Notes under the pieces: model-generated | Told to the model about the DNA's origin: nothing | Seen by the model: only the letters and a program-made list of their open reading frames with translations | Database searches by the model: none | NCBI GenBank assembly: GCA_963712815.1 | Contig: CAVQJL010000001.1 | Span: forward strand, 1 to 64,000 | Direction: 5' to 3' | DNA length: 64,000 bases | Source: RPQJ01 sp963712815 | GTDB lineage: Bacteria > Pseudomonadota > Gammaproteobacteria > Steroidobacterales > Steroidobacteraceae | Made by a program: the position numbers and the translations under genes | In this document: positions 19,483 to 27,966 of the stretch, one piece after another | Layout of the letters: each line of letters opens with the position of its first letter | Position numbering within the stretch: position 1 is the stretch's first letter

Positions 19483-19780
19483 TCAGGCCAGCGGAATGCA
19501 CGCCGCGTTCCGATCCAGCCACTGCGAGAAGCTCTGCAGCCGCGGATTGAGCGAGCGCGAGAACTCGACGCTGCGGGCAGCGCAGAACCGCTCGTTGAAA
19601 TCGCGCTTCACCTGGAACATGTTGCCGAGGTCGTCGGCGCCCGGCGGAAGAAGGTCACTCAGCAGCCTCCCCAGGCACCGTCCATCGCCCGCGCCACTGC
19701 GGGGCAGCGTCGTTGCGATCAGCCGCGACGACCTCCGCGCCCGTCGCGCCGAATACCGTGATGATCTTCTTCGATCCCAT
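19483..19780 (-). pseudogene. Remnant of an NmrA-type NAD(P)-binding protein
   Basis: The 5' end reads MGSKKIITVFGATGA and then jumps to EVVAADRND, skipping the ~50 residues that normally separate these two segments in NmrA-like proteins. The frame stops after about 40 codons. In another frame the C-terminal part survives as GADDLGNMFQVKRDFNERF and SRSLNPRLQSFSQWLDRNA. An internal deletion plus a frameshift have destroyed the gene. It directly follows hisN and precedes the SMR remnant, marking a decaying spot. Confidence 0.72.
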
Positions 19781-19790
19781 GCTGCAACCC

Positions 19791-20555
19791 TCACTTGCGG
19801 ATGGCATCGAGCACCGGCTCGTGCAGCCGCCCATTGGTGGCGAGCACCGAGGTGCTCGCGAGCGTGAGCGGCTGCCCCTCGAGGTCCGTGAACCGGCCGC
19901 CGGCCGCCTCGACGATCACCGCGCAGGCGGCAACGTCGAGGATGTTCACGTCCGACTCCACCACGGCGTCGATGCGCCCCGAGGCGAGCAGGTGGTAGTG
20001 CAGGAAATCGCCGTAGCCGCGGATGCGGCCGAGGCGACCCACGAGGCGGCCGAATGCCGGCCAGCGTGGTCCCGTTGCGAGGGTCTTGAGGTTGCCGGTG
20101 GACAACGCCGCAGCCTCGATGGCATCCACCTCGCTCACCCGGATCGGTCGGTCACCGAGCCACGCGCCGACCCCGGCCTCGCCGTAGGCGACCTCGCCGA
20201 ACTCCGGTGCCGAAGAAACGCCGACCACCAGCCGGCCGCGATGCATCAGCGCGATCTGCGTGGAGAACATCGGGTACTCGCGCACGAAAGCCTTCGTACC
20301 GTCAATCGGGTCGACGAGCCAGAGGTACTCCGCGTCGAGCGCGCTCGAGCCCGTTTCCTCGCCGTGGAAGCCGTGGTCCGGGAAGCGCGCGGCGATGATG
20401 CCGCGGATGGTCCTCTCGGTCTCGACGTCGGCCTCGGTCACCGGCGACTTGTCGGCCTTGATGGTGACCGCAAGGTTCGAGCGATAGTAACGGCGCACGA
20501 CCTCGGCCGCGGCGCGCGCGGCCTCGAGTGCGGTGGCGAGGTGGGGCGAGTGCAT
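19791..20555 (-). CDS. hisN: Inositol-monophosphatase-family phosphatase, probably histidinol-phosphatase HisN
   Basis: Mg-dependent phosphatase. The 254-aa protein has the three metal-site motifs of the family: GEETGS near residue 66, LVDPIDGTKAFV near 80-91, and the C-terminal NILDVAACAVIVEAAGG. The VDPIDGTKAF form with Lys and the overall length fit HisN-type histidinol-phosphatases; 3'(2'),5'-bisphosphate nucleotidase is an alternative. No other histidine genes are nearby. Confidence 0.82.
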   Translation of the reverse strand: MHSPHLATALEAARAAAEVVRRYYRSNLAVTIKADKSPVTEADVETERTIRGIIAARFPDHGFHGEETGSSALDAEYLWLVDPIDGTKAFVREYPMFSTQIALMHRGRLVVGVSSAPEFGEVAYGEAGVGAWLGDRPIRVSEVDAIEAAALSTGNLKTLATGPRWPAFGRLVGRLGRIRGYGDFLHYHLLASGRIDAVVESDVNILDVAACAVIVEAAGGRFTDLEGQPLTLASTSVLATNGRLHEPVLDAIRK

Positions 20556-20585
20556 GTCGACAGACTAACGCTCGACCGCCCGTCC

Positions 20586-20614
20586 TTGACACCTCCGGCC
20601 TCGTTGCCTACCGT
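20586..20614 (+). promoter_or_regulatory. Candidate promoter of the btuB-pduO operon
   Basis: TTGACA and TACCGT are separated by 17 nt, with the -10 ending a few bases before the cobalamin riboswitch begins. The -35 is perfect and the position is where a riboswitch-controlled transcript should start. Confidence 0.55.
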
Positions 20615-20619
20615 GCGCG

Positions 20620-20815
20620 CACCGTCAGGTGATGCCGCGCAATGCGCGGCAGAACGGGAAGCCGGTCGAATTCCGGCGCTGCCCCCGCAACGGTAGTCGA
20701 GTCGAGCCTGCATCGGCCGGATGATCTCCGGCACCCACTGCGGCCAGTGCCGCGGGAAGGGGATACAGGCGGGATTCCGGAAAGGATCCACTCGAGAGCC
20801 CGGAGACCGGCCTGT
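20620..20815 (+). promoter_or_regulatory. Cobalamin (adenosylcobalamin) riboswitch
   Basis: The conserved core is easily read: GGGAAGCCGGT followed by CGCTGCCCCCGCAACGGTA, the invariant J3/4 and P4 region, then further paired arms, GGGAAGGGGATACAGGC, and finally the B12 box AGCCCGGAGACCGGCCTG. It lies in the leader of btuB, its classical target. High coenzyme B12 is expected to shut off btuB and pduO. The ~120 nt between the B12 box and the btuB ATG is very GC-rich and probably holds the expression platform that hides the start. Confidence 0.93.
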
Positions 20816-20938
20816 CGGACGAGACCAGCCTCGCGGAGGGCGAGCGGCCGGGTTCCGCGCGCCGTGCGCCCCCGCCGCCCCCGACCGAGACTCGACACAA
20901 GCAAACATGCGCCGTGGGGGCGCACGGGGTCTGCATCG

Positions 20939-22852
20939 ATGCGCCGTCTGATCACGATCTTGTGCTGTGCCACGTCCGTGCCGGCCGTGGGTGCGACGGA
21001 TGCCCCTGCAACGTCCAGGAACCATGTCGTCGTCACCGCCACGCGCGTCCCTACCCCGCTCGAGGAAGTGCTCGCGCCGGTGATCGTCATCGACCGCGAC
21101 GCCATCGAGCGCAGCGCGGCCAACGACGTGACCGAACTGCTGCGCTTCCACGCGGGCCTCGACGTCGGCCGCAACGGCGGGCCCGGGCAGACCACGGCGA
21201 TCTTCATCCGCGGCGCCGAGAGCAACCACACGCTCGTGATGGTGGACGGCGTGCGCATCAACCCGGGCACCATCGGTGTCGCTGCGCTGCAGAACATCCC
21301 GCCCTCGATGGTCGAGCGCATCGAGATCGTGAAGGGCCCGCGCTCGGCGCTCTACGGCACGGACGCGATCGGCGGCGTGATCAACGTGATCACGCGCCGC
21401 GGCGCGCGCGACGGCTGGGCGGCGGAGGTGGGATACGGCGACTACGACACGCGGCAGGCGAGCCTCAATGGCGGGCTCGCGACCGAGCGCGTCGAGCTCG
21501 ACGTCGGCGTCTCGTGGCTCGACAGCGCGGGCTTCCCGACGCGCACGCTCGATGACACCGACCGCGGCTACGAGAACCTAAGCGCCTCGGCGCAGTTGCG
21601 GGCGGACCTGGGGCTGGCCGAGGTTGCGCTTCGCCACTGGCGCGCGGAGGGCACCTCGGAATACTCGGACTTCTTCCTCACGCCGGTGGACCAGGACTTC
21701 GAGAACTCCACGAGCGCGCTGTCGGTCGCGTGGCCGCTGGGCGCAGCGGCGCGGGCCGAGGTCGGCGCCACGCGGCTCGAGGACCGCACGCAGCAGAACC
21801 AGTCGGCCGACTACCTGCGCACCGTGCGGGACAGCGTGGACGCCCAGCTGGACTGGCAGGCCTCGACGGGCCATGGACTCGCGGCGGGCGCCATGTACTC
21901 GAACGAACGCGCCAGCAGCGAGTCGTTCGGCGACACGATGCGTGCCGACACCGACAGCTTCACGGTGTTTGCTCAGGACCGCATCGACGCCGGGCGCCAC
22001 CGCGCGCTGCTCGCGATCGGTTACACGGACCACGAGACCGCCGGCGACGCGGTGACCTGGAACCTCGAGTACGGATACCTGCTCGGCGGCGCCACGCAGC
22101 TCTACGGGCTCGCGGGCACCGGCTTTCGCGCCCCCGACGCCACCGACCGCTACGGCTTCGGCGGCAATCCCGCACTCGAGCCGGAGCGATCGCGCAACCT
22201 CGAGGCCGGCGTACGCCATCGCCTGAACGAGCGGCACGCGCTGTCGCTCGCCGCGTTCCGCAACGACATCGACGACCTGATCGAGTTCGTGACGATCTCC
22301 TACGACCCCTTCGACGGCGTGAATCGCAACGTGGAGGAGGCGCGCATCGAGGGCGTCGAGGCCGCCTACGAGTACGATGCCGCACCGTGGCACGCGCGCA
22401 TCGAGGCAATCCACCAGGACCCGCGCAACCTGGCCACGGGCGACGTGCTGCTGCGCCGCGCCCGCGACAGCCTCACCGTCTCGGTGCAGCGCGCATTCGG
22501 CCGCCTCGATCTCGGCCTCGACGTGCTGGCCGCGGGCGAGCGCAAGGACTTCGGCTGGCCTCGGCCGGTCACGCTCGACGCCTACGTGCTCGCCAACCTC
22601 ACCGCCCGCTGGCAGTTGACGCAGGCGGTCTCACTGGTCGGCCGCATCGAGAACCTGCTCGACGAACAGTACGAGCTCGCGCACACATTCAATACGCCCG
22701 ACCGCGGCTTGTATGTCTCGCTGCGTTATGCGCCCGGCGCCGCGACCGGGACCCCAGTCGCGCGGCGCGCCCCCCCCGCGCCCTATGCGGCCGGCGCATA
22801 CTCGGCGGCAACGCAGACTGGACATCCGGAGCGGCCATGGGCCATCGATTGA
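20939..22852 (+). CDS. btuB: TonB-dependent outer-membrane vitamin B12 receptor BtuB
   Basis: Takes up cobalamin across the outer membrane. From the ATG after the riboswitch (637 aa) there is a signal peptide ending about VGA-TD, a TonB-box-like VVVTATRVPTPLEEV, and a plug domain (residues ~35-150, with IFIRGAESNHTLVMVDG and GPRSALYGTDAIGGVINV). A 22-strand barrel follows with the late segment LTARWQLTQAVSLVGRIEN and LLDEQYE. The barrel appears to end at GLYVSLRYAP. About 37 more residues rich in Ala/Pro follow and run 16 bp into pduO, which is unusual because the last barrel strand is normally the C-terminus. Confidence 0.9.
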   Translation: MRRLITILCCATSVPAVGATDAPATSRNHVVVTATRVPTPLEEVLAPVIVIDRDAIERSAANDVTELLRFHAGLDVGRNGGPGQTTAIFIRGAESNHTLVMVDGVRINPGTIGVAALQNIPPSMVERIEIVKGPRSALYGTDAIGGVINVITRRGARDGWAAEVGYGDYDTRQASLNGGLATERVELDVGVSWLDSAGFPTRTLDDTDRGYENLSASAQLRADLGLAEVALRHWRAEGTSEYSDFFLTPVDQDFENSTSALSVAWPLGAAARAEVGATRLEDRTQQNQSADYLRTVRDSVDAQLDWQASTGHGLAAGAMYSNERASSESFGDTMRADTDSFTVFAQDRIDAGRHRALLAIGYTDHETAGDAVTWNLEYGYLLGGATQLYGLAGTGFRAPDATDRYGFGGNPALEPERSRNLEAGVRHRLNERHALSLAAFRNDIDDLIEFVTISYDPFDGVNRNVEEARIEGVEAAYEYDAAPWHARIEAIHQDPRNLATGDVLLRRARDSLTVSVQRAFGRLDLGLDVLAAGERKDFGWPRPVTLDAYVLANLTARWQLTQAVSLVGRIENLLDEQYELAHTFNTPDRGLYVSLRYAPGAATGTPVARRAPPAPYAAGAYSAATQTGHPERPWAID

Positions 22853-23388
22853 GCAGGATCTACACGCGCACCGGCGACGATGGCAGCACGGGCCTCGGCG
22901 ACGGCATGCGCGTGCCGAAGGAACACCTGCGCGTGGAGGCCTACGGCACCGTGGACGAGGCCAACAGCGCCGTCGGCGTCGTGCTCGCCCTGCCCGGCCT
23001 GCCTGCACCGGTCGTCGAGTGCCTGACCGGCGTCCAGCACGACCTCTTCGACCTCGGCGGGGAGCTGTGCATGCCCGGCCATCGCGTGATGACTCCGTCC
23101 GACGTCGAGCGGCTCGAAAAGGCGCTCGACGGCTTCAACGACGGTCTGCCACCCCTCAAGGACTTCATCCTGCCGGGCGGCAGCCCGGCCGCGGCCGCCT
23201 GCCACGTCGCGCGCACCGTGGTGCGTCGAGCCGAGCGGCGAGTCTGGGCACTGGCGCGGGTCGAGCAGGTCGCGGCGGAAGTGCCCCAGTACCTCAATCG
23301 CCTGTCGGACCTGCTGTTCGTGATCGCGCGGGTTCTTGCCCGCCACGGCGACGGCGCCGAGGTGCTCTGGCGCCACCGGCCGCGCTGA
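22837..23388 (+). CDS. pduO: Cob(I)alamin adenosyltransferase, PduO type
   Basis: Transfers adenosyl from ATP to cob(I)alamin to make coenzyme B12. The 183-aa protein begins with RIYTRTGDDGSTGLGDG (ATP site) and has VEAYGTVDEANSAVG, FILPGGSPAAAACHVARTVV with RRAERR, and the C-terminal YLNRLSDLLFVIARV, all PduO/MMAB hallmarks. It overlaps btuB by 16 bases and would share its riboswitch-controlled transcript. Its product would supply the cofactor for the NrdJ reductase encoded at the right of the window. Confidence 0.93.
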   Translation: MGHRLSRIYTRTGDDGSTGLGDGMRVPKEHLRVEAYGTVDEANSAVGVVLALPGLPAPVVECLTGVQHDLFDLGGELCMPGHRVMTPSDVERLEKALDGFNDGLPPLKDFILPGGSPAAAACHVARTVVRRAERRVWALARVEQVAAEVPQYLNRLSDLLFVIARVLARHGDGAEVLWRHRPR

Positions 23389-23403
23389 GGTGGCCTGCTG
23401 CCG

Positions 23404-24261
23404 TCAGGGCGCCGTGGCGCGGCGCCCGAGCCGGCGCCGTGCGTCGTCGAGCGCGGCACAGGTCGCGGCCACGCCCTCCACCAGCCGCGGCGTCGCCCGC
23501 GCGACGAGATCCGAAGGCAACGCATAGACCGCGCCGGCCCGCACAGCCGCGAGCTGCGGCCAGCGCTGCCACTCGGCCGCCGGATCGGCGACCGTATCGT
23601 CCGTGCTCAGGATCACCTGCGGGTCGCGGGCGAGCACGGCCTCGACGTCCACCTGGGGTGCGACCTGCGGCAGGTCCGCAAAGACGTTGCGCCCGCCGCA
23701 GAGCTCGACCACTTCGCTCAACACGTGCCGCCCACCGACCGTGAAGAGCGGCTGGTCGTCGATCTGGATGAACACCGTGAGCTCGGTTGCACCTGCGTGT
23801 CGCTCGCGCAGCCGGCGGACCTCGGCATCGAAGCGCGCTGCGGCGACCTCCGCGACCGGCAGCGTACCGGCCAGCTGACCGACGAGCCGCACCGCCGCAG
23901 CGACATCGATCAGCCGGAAGGTGGGCACCGGAACCACGCGCAGGCCTACCGCCTCGAGCCGCTCGATCGTCGCCTGAGGTGTACCGGAGGACCACGCGAG
24001 CACCACGTCCGGCCTCAGGGCTAGCACCTGTTCGACGTCCACGCGCCAGCCGTCGCCGACCCGCGGCAGGGAGCGTGCCGCCGCCGGATAGTCGCTGTAC
24101 TCGACGGTGCCGACGAGCGTGGGCCCGGCGCCCGCCGCATAGGCGATCTCGGTCAGGCTCGGGGCCAGGCTCACGATGCGCAGGCGCCCTTCGGCGCCCG
24201 CCGGCGACGCCACCCCCGGCAGCATGAGCAGCGCGAGCAGCGCGAGCAGTCCGGACCTCAC
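23404..24261 (-). CDS. btuF: Periplasmic cobalamin-binding protein (BtuF-like)
   Basis: Captures B12 in the periplasm for the BtuCD importer. The 285-aa protein has a signal peptide (LLALLALLMLPGVASPAGA) and the BtuF-type start RIVSLAPSLTEIAYAAGAG, with VGTVEYSDYPAAARSLPRVG. PDVVLAWSSGTPQ follows, and a second lobe with DPQVILSTDD. It starts with GTG overlapping the ampE TGA by four bases, so it is translated from the ampDE transcript. It converges on pduO with a 15-bp gap. Confidence 0.85.
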   Translation of the reverse strand: MRSGLLALLALLMLPGVASPAGAEGRLRIVSLAPSLTEIAYAAGAGPTLVGTVEYSDYPAAARSLPRVGDGWRVDVEQVLALRPDVVLAWSSGTPQATIERLEAVGLRVVPVPTFRLIDVAAAVRLVGQLAGTLPVAEVAAARFDAEVRRLRERHAGATELTVFIQIDDQPLFTVGGRHVLSEVVELCGGRNVFADLPQVAPQVDVEAVLARDPQVILSTDDTVADPAAEWQRWPQLAAVRAGAVYALPSDLVARATPRLVEGVAATCAALDDARRRLGRRATAP

Positions 24262-25157
24262 GCGGCCTCGCCGGCCAGCACCAGCAGGGCGATCACCGCG
24301 AGCCAGATCCACGCGGAGCGCGCGACGATGCGCCACGCGCCATGCGCGGTCGCCGCGTCGAGCGCATCGGGAGCGACCCCCGCGAGGCTTGGCTGCAGGG
24401 ACCCCTTGCCGACGCGGGCCAGCAGGTCCTCGGTACGGTCGAGCAGCCCCCTGGACGCACGGTCTGCGGCGATCCGCCAGTTGCCGATCGCGTCCTCGAA
24501 GCTGCCGGCGAGCGCATAGCTGACCGCTGCCAACCGGGCGGGCAACCAGGCCAGCAGGCCGTGGACCAGCGCCGGCCCGCCGCCACCCGGCCCCGGCATG
24601 CCGGAACGCCGCGCCGATTCGAATGCGGCGCGGCGCCGCATGAGGTCGCTGACGCGGAACAGCCAGGCACCGGCGGGACCGAACGCCATGAACCACAGGA
24701 TCACGCCGAAGATGCGGTTGTTCGCCTGCACGAAGATGGCCTCCTCGACCGCCTCGCGCAGGTCCGGCCCCCGGCTGGCCGCGTCGCCCTCGAGAAGCTC
24801 CTTGGCACGGCGGCCTGCTGACTCGCGATCACCGCGCCCGAGCGCGTCCACGTAGTCATCCACCTCGTCGCGCAGGTCGCGCGGACCGAACGACATGAGC
24901 AGCACCAGCACGGCGAGGGCGAGCTGAGGCAATCCGAAGAGGTGGGAGCCGAGCGCGCGGTCTGCTGCCGCCACGGGCAGCACCGGCAGCAGCAGCGCCG
25001 CCACCGCCCCGACGGCGGCCAGCCCGCGCGGCCACCCCGACAGCAGGCGCGCCGCCCAGTCGAAATAGCCGTCCAGCCAGCGCGGCTCTCGCAGGTGAAA
25101 GAGATGCGTCAGGCCGCGCTCGAGCGCCAGCGAGAGCAGCAGGGCGAGCACGCTCAT
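24258..25157 (-). CDS. ampE: AmpE-like inner-membrane protein
   Basis: Membrane partner of AmpD, thought to sense or signal in beta-lactamase induction; its biochemical role is unclear. The 299-aa protein starts MSVLALLLSLALERGLTHLF and has several membrane helices, a cytoplasmic EAVEEAIFVQANNRIFGVI segment and WLPARLAAVSYALAGSFEDA, both typical of AmpE. The ATG overlaps the ampD stop (ATGA). The presence of ampDE does not by itself show an AmpC system; no ampC/ampR is in the window. Confidence 0.88.
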   Translation of the reverse strand: MSVLALLLSLALERGLTHLFHLREPRWLDGYFDWAARLLSGWPRGLAAVGAVAALLLPVLPVAAADRALGSHLFGLPQLALAVLVLLMSFGPRDLRDEVDDYVDALGRGDRESAGRRAKELLEGDAASRGPDLREAVEEAIFVQANNRIFGVILWFMAFGPAGAWLFRVSDLMRRRAAFESARRSGMPGPGGGGPALVHGLLAWLPARLAAVSYALAGSFEDAIGNWRIAADRASRGLLDRTEDLLARVGKGSLQPSLAGVAPDALDAATAHGAWRIVARSAWIWLAVIALLVLAGEAA

Positions 25158-25774
25158 CGCGGGTCCACCTCGAGGTCGAAGCGAACGAGCGTGCGCAGCA
25201 GCGGCCAGTCGAAGGCGATCCCGGGATCGGTCTTGCGGCCGGGGGCCACGTCGCTGTGGCCCACGACCCGCTCCGGCGACAGGGCGGGGTAGGCGCGACA
25301 CAGCGCGGCGACGATCCGCGCGAGCGCCGCGTACTGCGCGCGCTCGTAGCCGCCCGCATCCGTGCCCTCGAGCTCGATGCCGATCGAGAAGTCGTTGCAG
25401 CGCTCGCGGCCGCGCCACTGCGAGGGCCCCGCGTGCCAGGCGCGTCGGCCGAACGGCACGTACTGCACGACCGACCCGTCGCGCCGCACGAGCAGGTGTG
25501 CCGACACACGCAAGCCGGCCAGGGTCTCGAAATACGGATGCGCATCGACGGACAGCTGGTTCGTGAACAGCGCGTCGATCCAGGGCCCGCCGAACTCGCC
25601 CGGCGGCAGGCTGATGCCGTGGACCACGACCAGTTCGGGCGCCTGGCCGGGCGGGCGCTCGTCGCAGTTGGGCGATTCGACCTGTTGCGCCCCGAGCAGC
25701 CGGCCGCTCGCGGTCTCGACGCGCAATCCGGTCGGATCGGTCGGATCGGTCGGGACGTGCGGAGGGCGCAGCAT
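25154..25774 (-). CDS. ampD: 1,6-anhydro-N-acetylmuramyl-L-alanine amidase AmpD
   Basis: Cytoplasmic zinc amidase that removes the peptide from anhydro-muropeptides during cell-wall recycling. The 206-aa protein has the Amidase_2 zinc ligands: His in VVVHGISLPPGEFGG, His in RRAWHAGPSQW, and Asp in KTDPGIAFDW near the C-terminus. CNDFSIGIELEG and VVGHSDVAPGRK are also conserved. The N-terminus carries a DPTDPT repeat encoded by a 9-bp tandem repeat. First gene of ampD-ampE-btuF; divergent from bioA. Confidence 0.93.
   Translation of the reverse strand: MLRPPHVPTDPTDPTGLRVETASGRLLGAQQVESPNCDERPPGQAPELVVVHGISLPPGEFGGPWIDALFTNQLSVDAHPYFETLAGLRVSAHLLVRRDGSVVQYVPFGRRAWHAGPSQWRGRERCNDFSIGIELEGTDAGGYERAQYAALARIVAALCRAYPALSPERVVGHSDVAPGRKTDPGIAFDWPLLRTLVRFDLEVDPR
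25731..25754. repeat. 9-bp tandem repeat in the ampD 5' end
   Basis: GTCGGATCG occurs two and two-thirds times in tandem. On the minus strand it encodes DPT repeats near the AmpD N-terminus; since 9 is a multiple of three, copy changes would not shift the frame. AmpD proteins do not need this segment. Confidence 0.7.
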
Positions 25775-25845
25775 CCCGCCATCATGCCCGCAGCCCGTCC
25801 CGCCCGCCAAACGCGGCCACGCCCGAGACGGGCGCGCCGCGGGAT

Positions 25846-25851
25846 TAGAAT
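25846..25851 (+). promoter_or_regulatory. Candidate -10 element for bioA
   Basis: TAGAAT matches five of six -10 bases, 37 bp before the bioA ATG in the 114-bp ampD-bioA divergent gap. The -35 (CCGAGA at 17-nt spacing) is poor and I see no clear BirA operator, so this is only tentative. Confidence 0.25.
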
Positions 25852-25888
25852 CGAAGTCCGCCGAAACGCCGCGCACCACCGAGAACCG

Positions 25889-27241
25889 ATGTCCTCCTCG
25901 AACGACCTCGCCCGCCGTGACCTCGCCCGCGTCTGGCACCCGTGCACCCAGATGAAGGACCACGAGTGGCTGCCGATGATCCCGATCGCGCGCGGCGAGG
26001 GCGTGTGGCTGTACGACGCCGATGGCCGCCGCTATCTGGACGCGATCAGCTCCTGGTGGGTGAACCTGTTCGGCCATGCCAATCCGCGCATCGGCGCGGC
26101 GGTCGCGGAGCAGCTCGGTCGGCTCGAGCACGTCATGCTGGCCGGCTTCACGCACCAGCCGGCCGTCGAGCTCGCCGAGCGCCTGTGCGCACTCTCACCC
26201 CCGGGTCTCACGCGCTGCTTCTATGCTGACAACGGCTCGAGTTCGATCGAGGTGGCGCTCAAGATGAGCTTCCACTACTGGCGCAACGCCGGCCGGCCGG
26301 AGAAACGCAGGTTCATCACGCTCACGAACAGCTACCACGGCGAGACGCTGGGTGCCCTCGCCGTGGGCCACGTCGAGCTCTACCGCGAGATCTACCAGCC
26401 GCTGCTCATGGACGTGATCGCGGTGCCCACGCCCGACGGATACGTGCGCGAGGCCGGCGAGACCCTGGAGGCCCACAGCCGGCGGATGTTCGCGGCCATG
26501 GAGGCGGCGCTCGAGCGGCACGCGGCGGAGGCGTGCGCGGTAATCATCGAGCCGCTCGTGCAGTGCGCGGGCGGCATGCGCATGCACCACCCGGCATACC
26601 TGTCGCTGCTGCGCGATGCCTGTGATCGTCACGGCGTGCACCTGATCGCCGACGAGATCGCAGTCGGCTTCGGCCGCACCGGTACGATGTTCGCCTGCGA
26701 GCAGGCGGGCATCGCGCCGGACTTCCTGTGCCTGTCGAAGGGGCTCACAGGCGGCTACCTGCCGCTGTCCGTGGTGCTCACCGGCGAGCGCGTTTACGAG
26801 GCCTTCTACGACGAATACGCGAGCCTTCGGGCCTTCCTGCACTCGCACAGCTACACCGGCAACCCGCTCGCCTGCACCGCGGCGCTCGCCACGCTGGACA
26901 TTTTCGCGTCCGACGACGTGATCGAGTGCAACCGTCCGCTCGCTGCCCACCTCGGCCGTCGCGCCCGGGAGCTCGCCGATCTGCGGCACGTCGCCGAGGT
27001 GCGCCAGCAGGGCATGATCGTGGCGGTGGAGCTGGCACAGGACGGCGACCGGCACAGTCCGTTCCCGTGGGCCGAGCGGCGCGGCCTGCGCGTGTACCGC
27101 CACGGGCTCGCGAACGAGGCGCTGCTGCGGCCGGTCGGCAACGTCGTGTACTTCATGCCGCCCTACGTCATCACGCCCGAGGAAATCGACCGGCTGGTCG
27201 TGACGGCCCGCGACGGCATCGAGGCGGCGACATGCGACTGA
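25889..27241 (+). CDS. bioA: Adenosylmethionine--8-amino-7-oxononanoate aminotransferase
   Basis: PLP enzyme that forms 7,8-diaminopelargonate in biotin synthesis, using S-adenosylmethionine as amino donor. The 450-aa protein starts with the BioA-type RVWHPCTQMKDHEWLPMIPI and has DAISSWWVNLFGHANPRI, the DNGSSSIEVALKMSFHYW segment, the DEIAVGFGRTGTMFACEQAG cofactor region and the Schiff-base Lys in LCLSKGLTGGYLPLS. No other bio genes are adjacent. The 3' end overlaps rsmE by ten bases. Confidence 0.95.
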   Translation: MSSSNDLARRDLARVWHPCTQMKDHEWLPMIPIARGEGVWLYDADGRRYLDAISSWWVNLFGHANPRIGAAVAEQLGRLEHVMLAGFTHQPAVELAERLCALSPPGLTRCFYADNGSSSIEVALKMSFHYWRNAGRPEKRRFITLTNSYHGETLGALAVGHVELYREIYQPLLMDVIAVPTPDGYVREAGETLEAHSRRMFAAMEAALERHAAEACAVIIEPLVQCAGGMRMHHPAYLSLLRDACDRHGVHLIADEIAVGFGRTGTMFACEQAGIAPDFLCLSKGLTGGYLPLSVVLTGERVYEAFYDEYASLRAFLHSHSYTGNPLACTAALATLDIFASDDVIECNRPLAAHLGRRARELADLRHVAEVRQQGMIVAVELAQDGDRHSPFPWAERRGLRVYRHGLANEALLRPVGNVVYFMPPYVITPEEIDRLVVTARDGIEAATCD

Positions 27242-27966
27242 CCCGTGTCCACCTCGCCGGGCCACTCGCCGCGGGGACCGAGGTGACTCTGCCGGAGGCG
27301 GCGGCGCGTCACGTCACGCGCGTGCTGCGCCTGCGCCCCGGGGCCGCGCTGCAGCTGTTCGACGGGTCGGGCGCGGACTTCAGCGCGCAGATCACCGAGG
27401 TCGCGGGCCCGCGGGTCCGCGCACGCATCCTCGAGCGCATCGACGGCCTGCCCGAGTCCCCGCTCGCGGTGACGCTGGTGCAGGCCGTGTCACGCGGCGA
27501 ACGCATGGACTGGACGCTGCAGAAGGCCACCGAGCTCGGGGTGCGCAGGATCCAGCCGGTGCTGTCGGCACGCAGTGTCGTGCGACTCGACGGCCAGCAG
27601 GGCGAGCGTCGACTGAGGCATTGGCAGGCCGTGGTGGCGAGTGCGTGCGAGCAGTGCGGCCGCAGCGTGCTGCCCGTCGTCGAGGCGCCGCTGGACCTGC
27701 CGCGCTACCTCGAGGCGCCGCGCGGCGCGGGCCGGCGACTGGTGCTGGCGCCGGACGGCCCCGCCTCGATCGGCGGACTCGCCGCCGGCCTCGACAGAGT
27801 CGAGTTGCTGATCGGCCCGGAGGGCGGGCTCGATGCGGCGGAAGTCGCGGCCGCCGGGCGTGCAGGCTTCGAACGCGTGCGCCTCGGGCCGCGGGTGCTC
27901 AGGACCGAGACGGCCGGCATCGCGGCGCTGGCGGTGCTGCAGGCGCTGGCGGGCGACCTCGGCTAG
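27232..27966 (+). CDS. rsmE: 16S rRNA m3U1498 methyltransferase
   Basis: SPOUT-fold enzyme methylating U1498 of 16S rRNA. The 244-aa protein begins MRLTRVHLAGPLAAG with RHVTRVLRLRPGAALQLFDG (PUA-like N-domain). It has the trefoil-knot SAM site ELLIGPEGGLDAAEV and LGPRVLRTETAGIAAL. It overlaps bioA, a pairing seen in other Gammaproteobacteria. Its TAG stop shares a CTAG palindrome with the stop of the convergent chpC gene. Confidence 0.93.
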   Translation: MRLTRVHLAGPLAAGTEVTLPEAAARHVTRVLRLRPGAALQLFDGSGADFSAQITEVAGPRVRARILERIDGLPESPLAVTLVQAVSRGERMDWTLQKATELGVRRIQPVLSARSVVRLDGQQGERRLRHWQAVVASACEQCGRSVLPVVEAPLDLPRYLEAPRGAGRRLVLAPDGPASIGGLAAGLDRVELLIGPEGGLDAAEVAAAGRAGFERVRLGPRVLRTETAGIAALAVLQALAGDLG

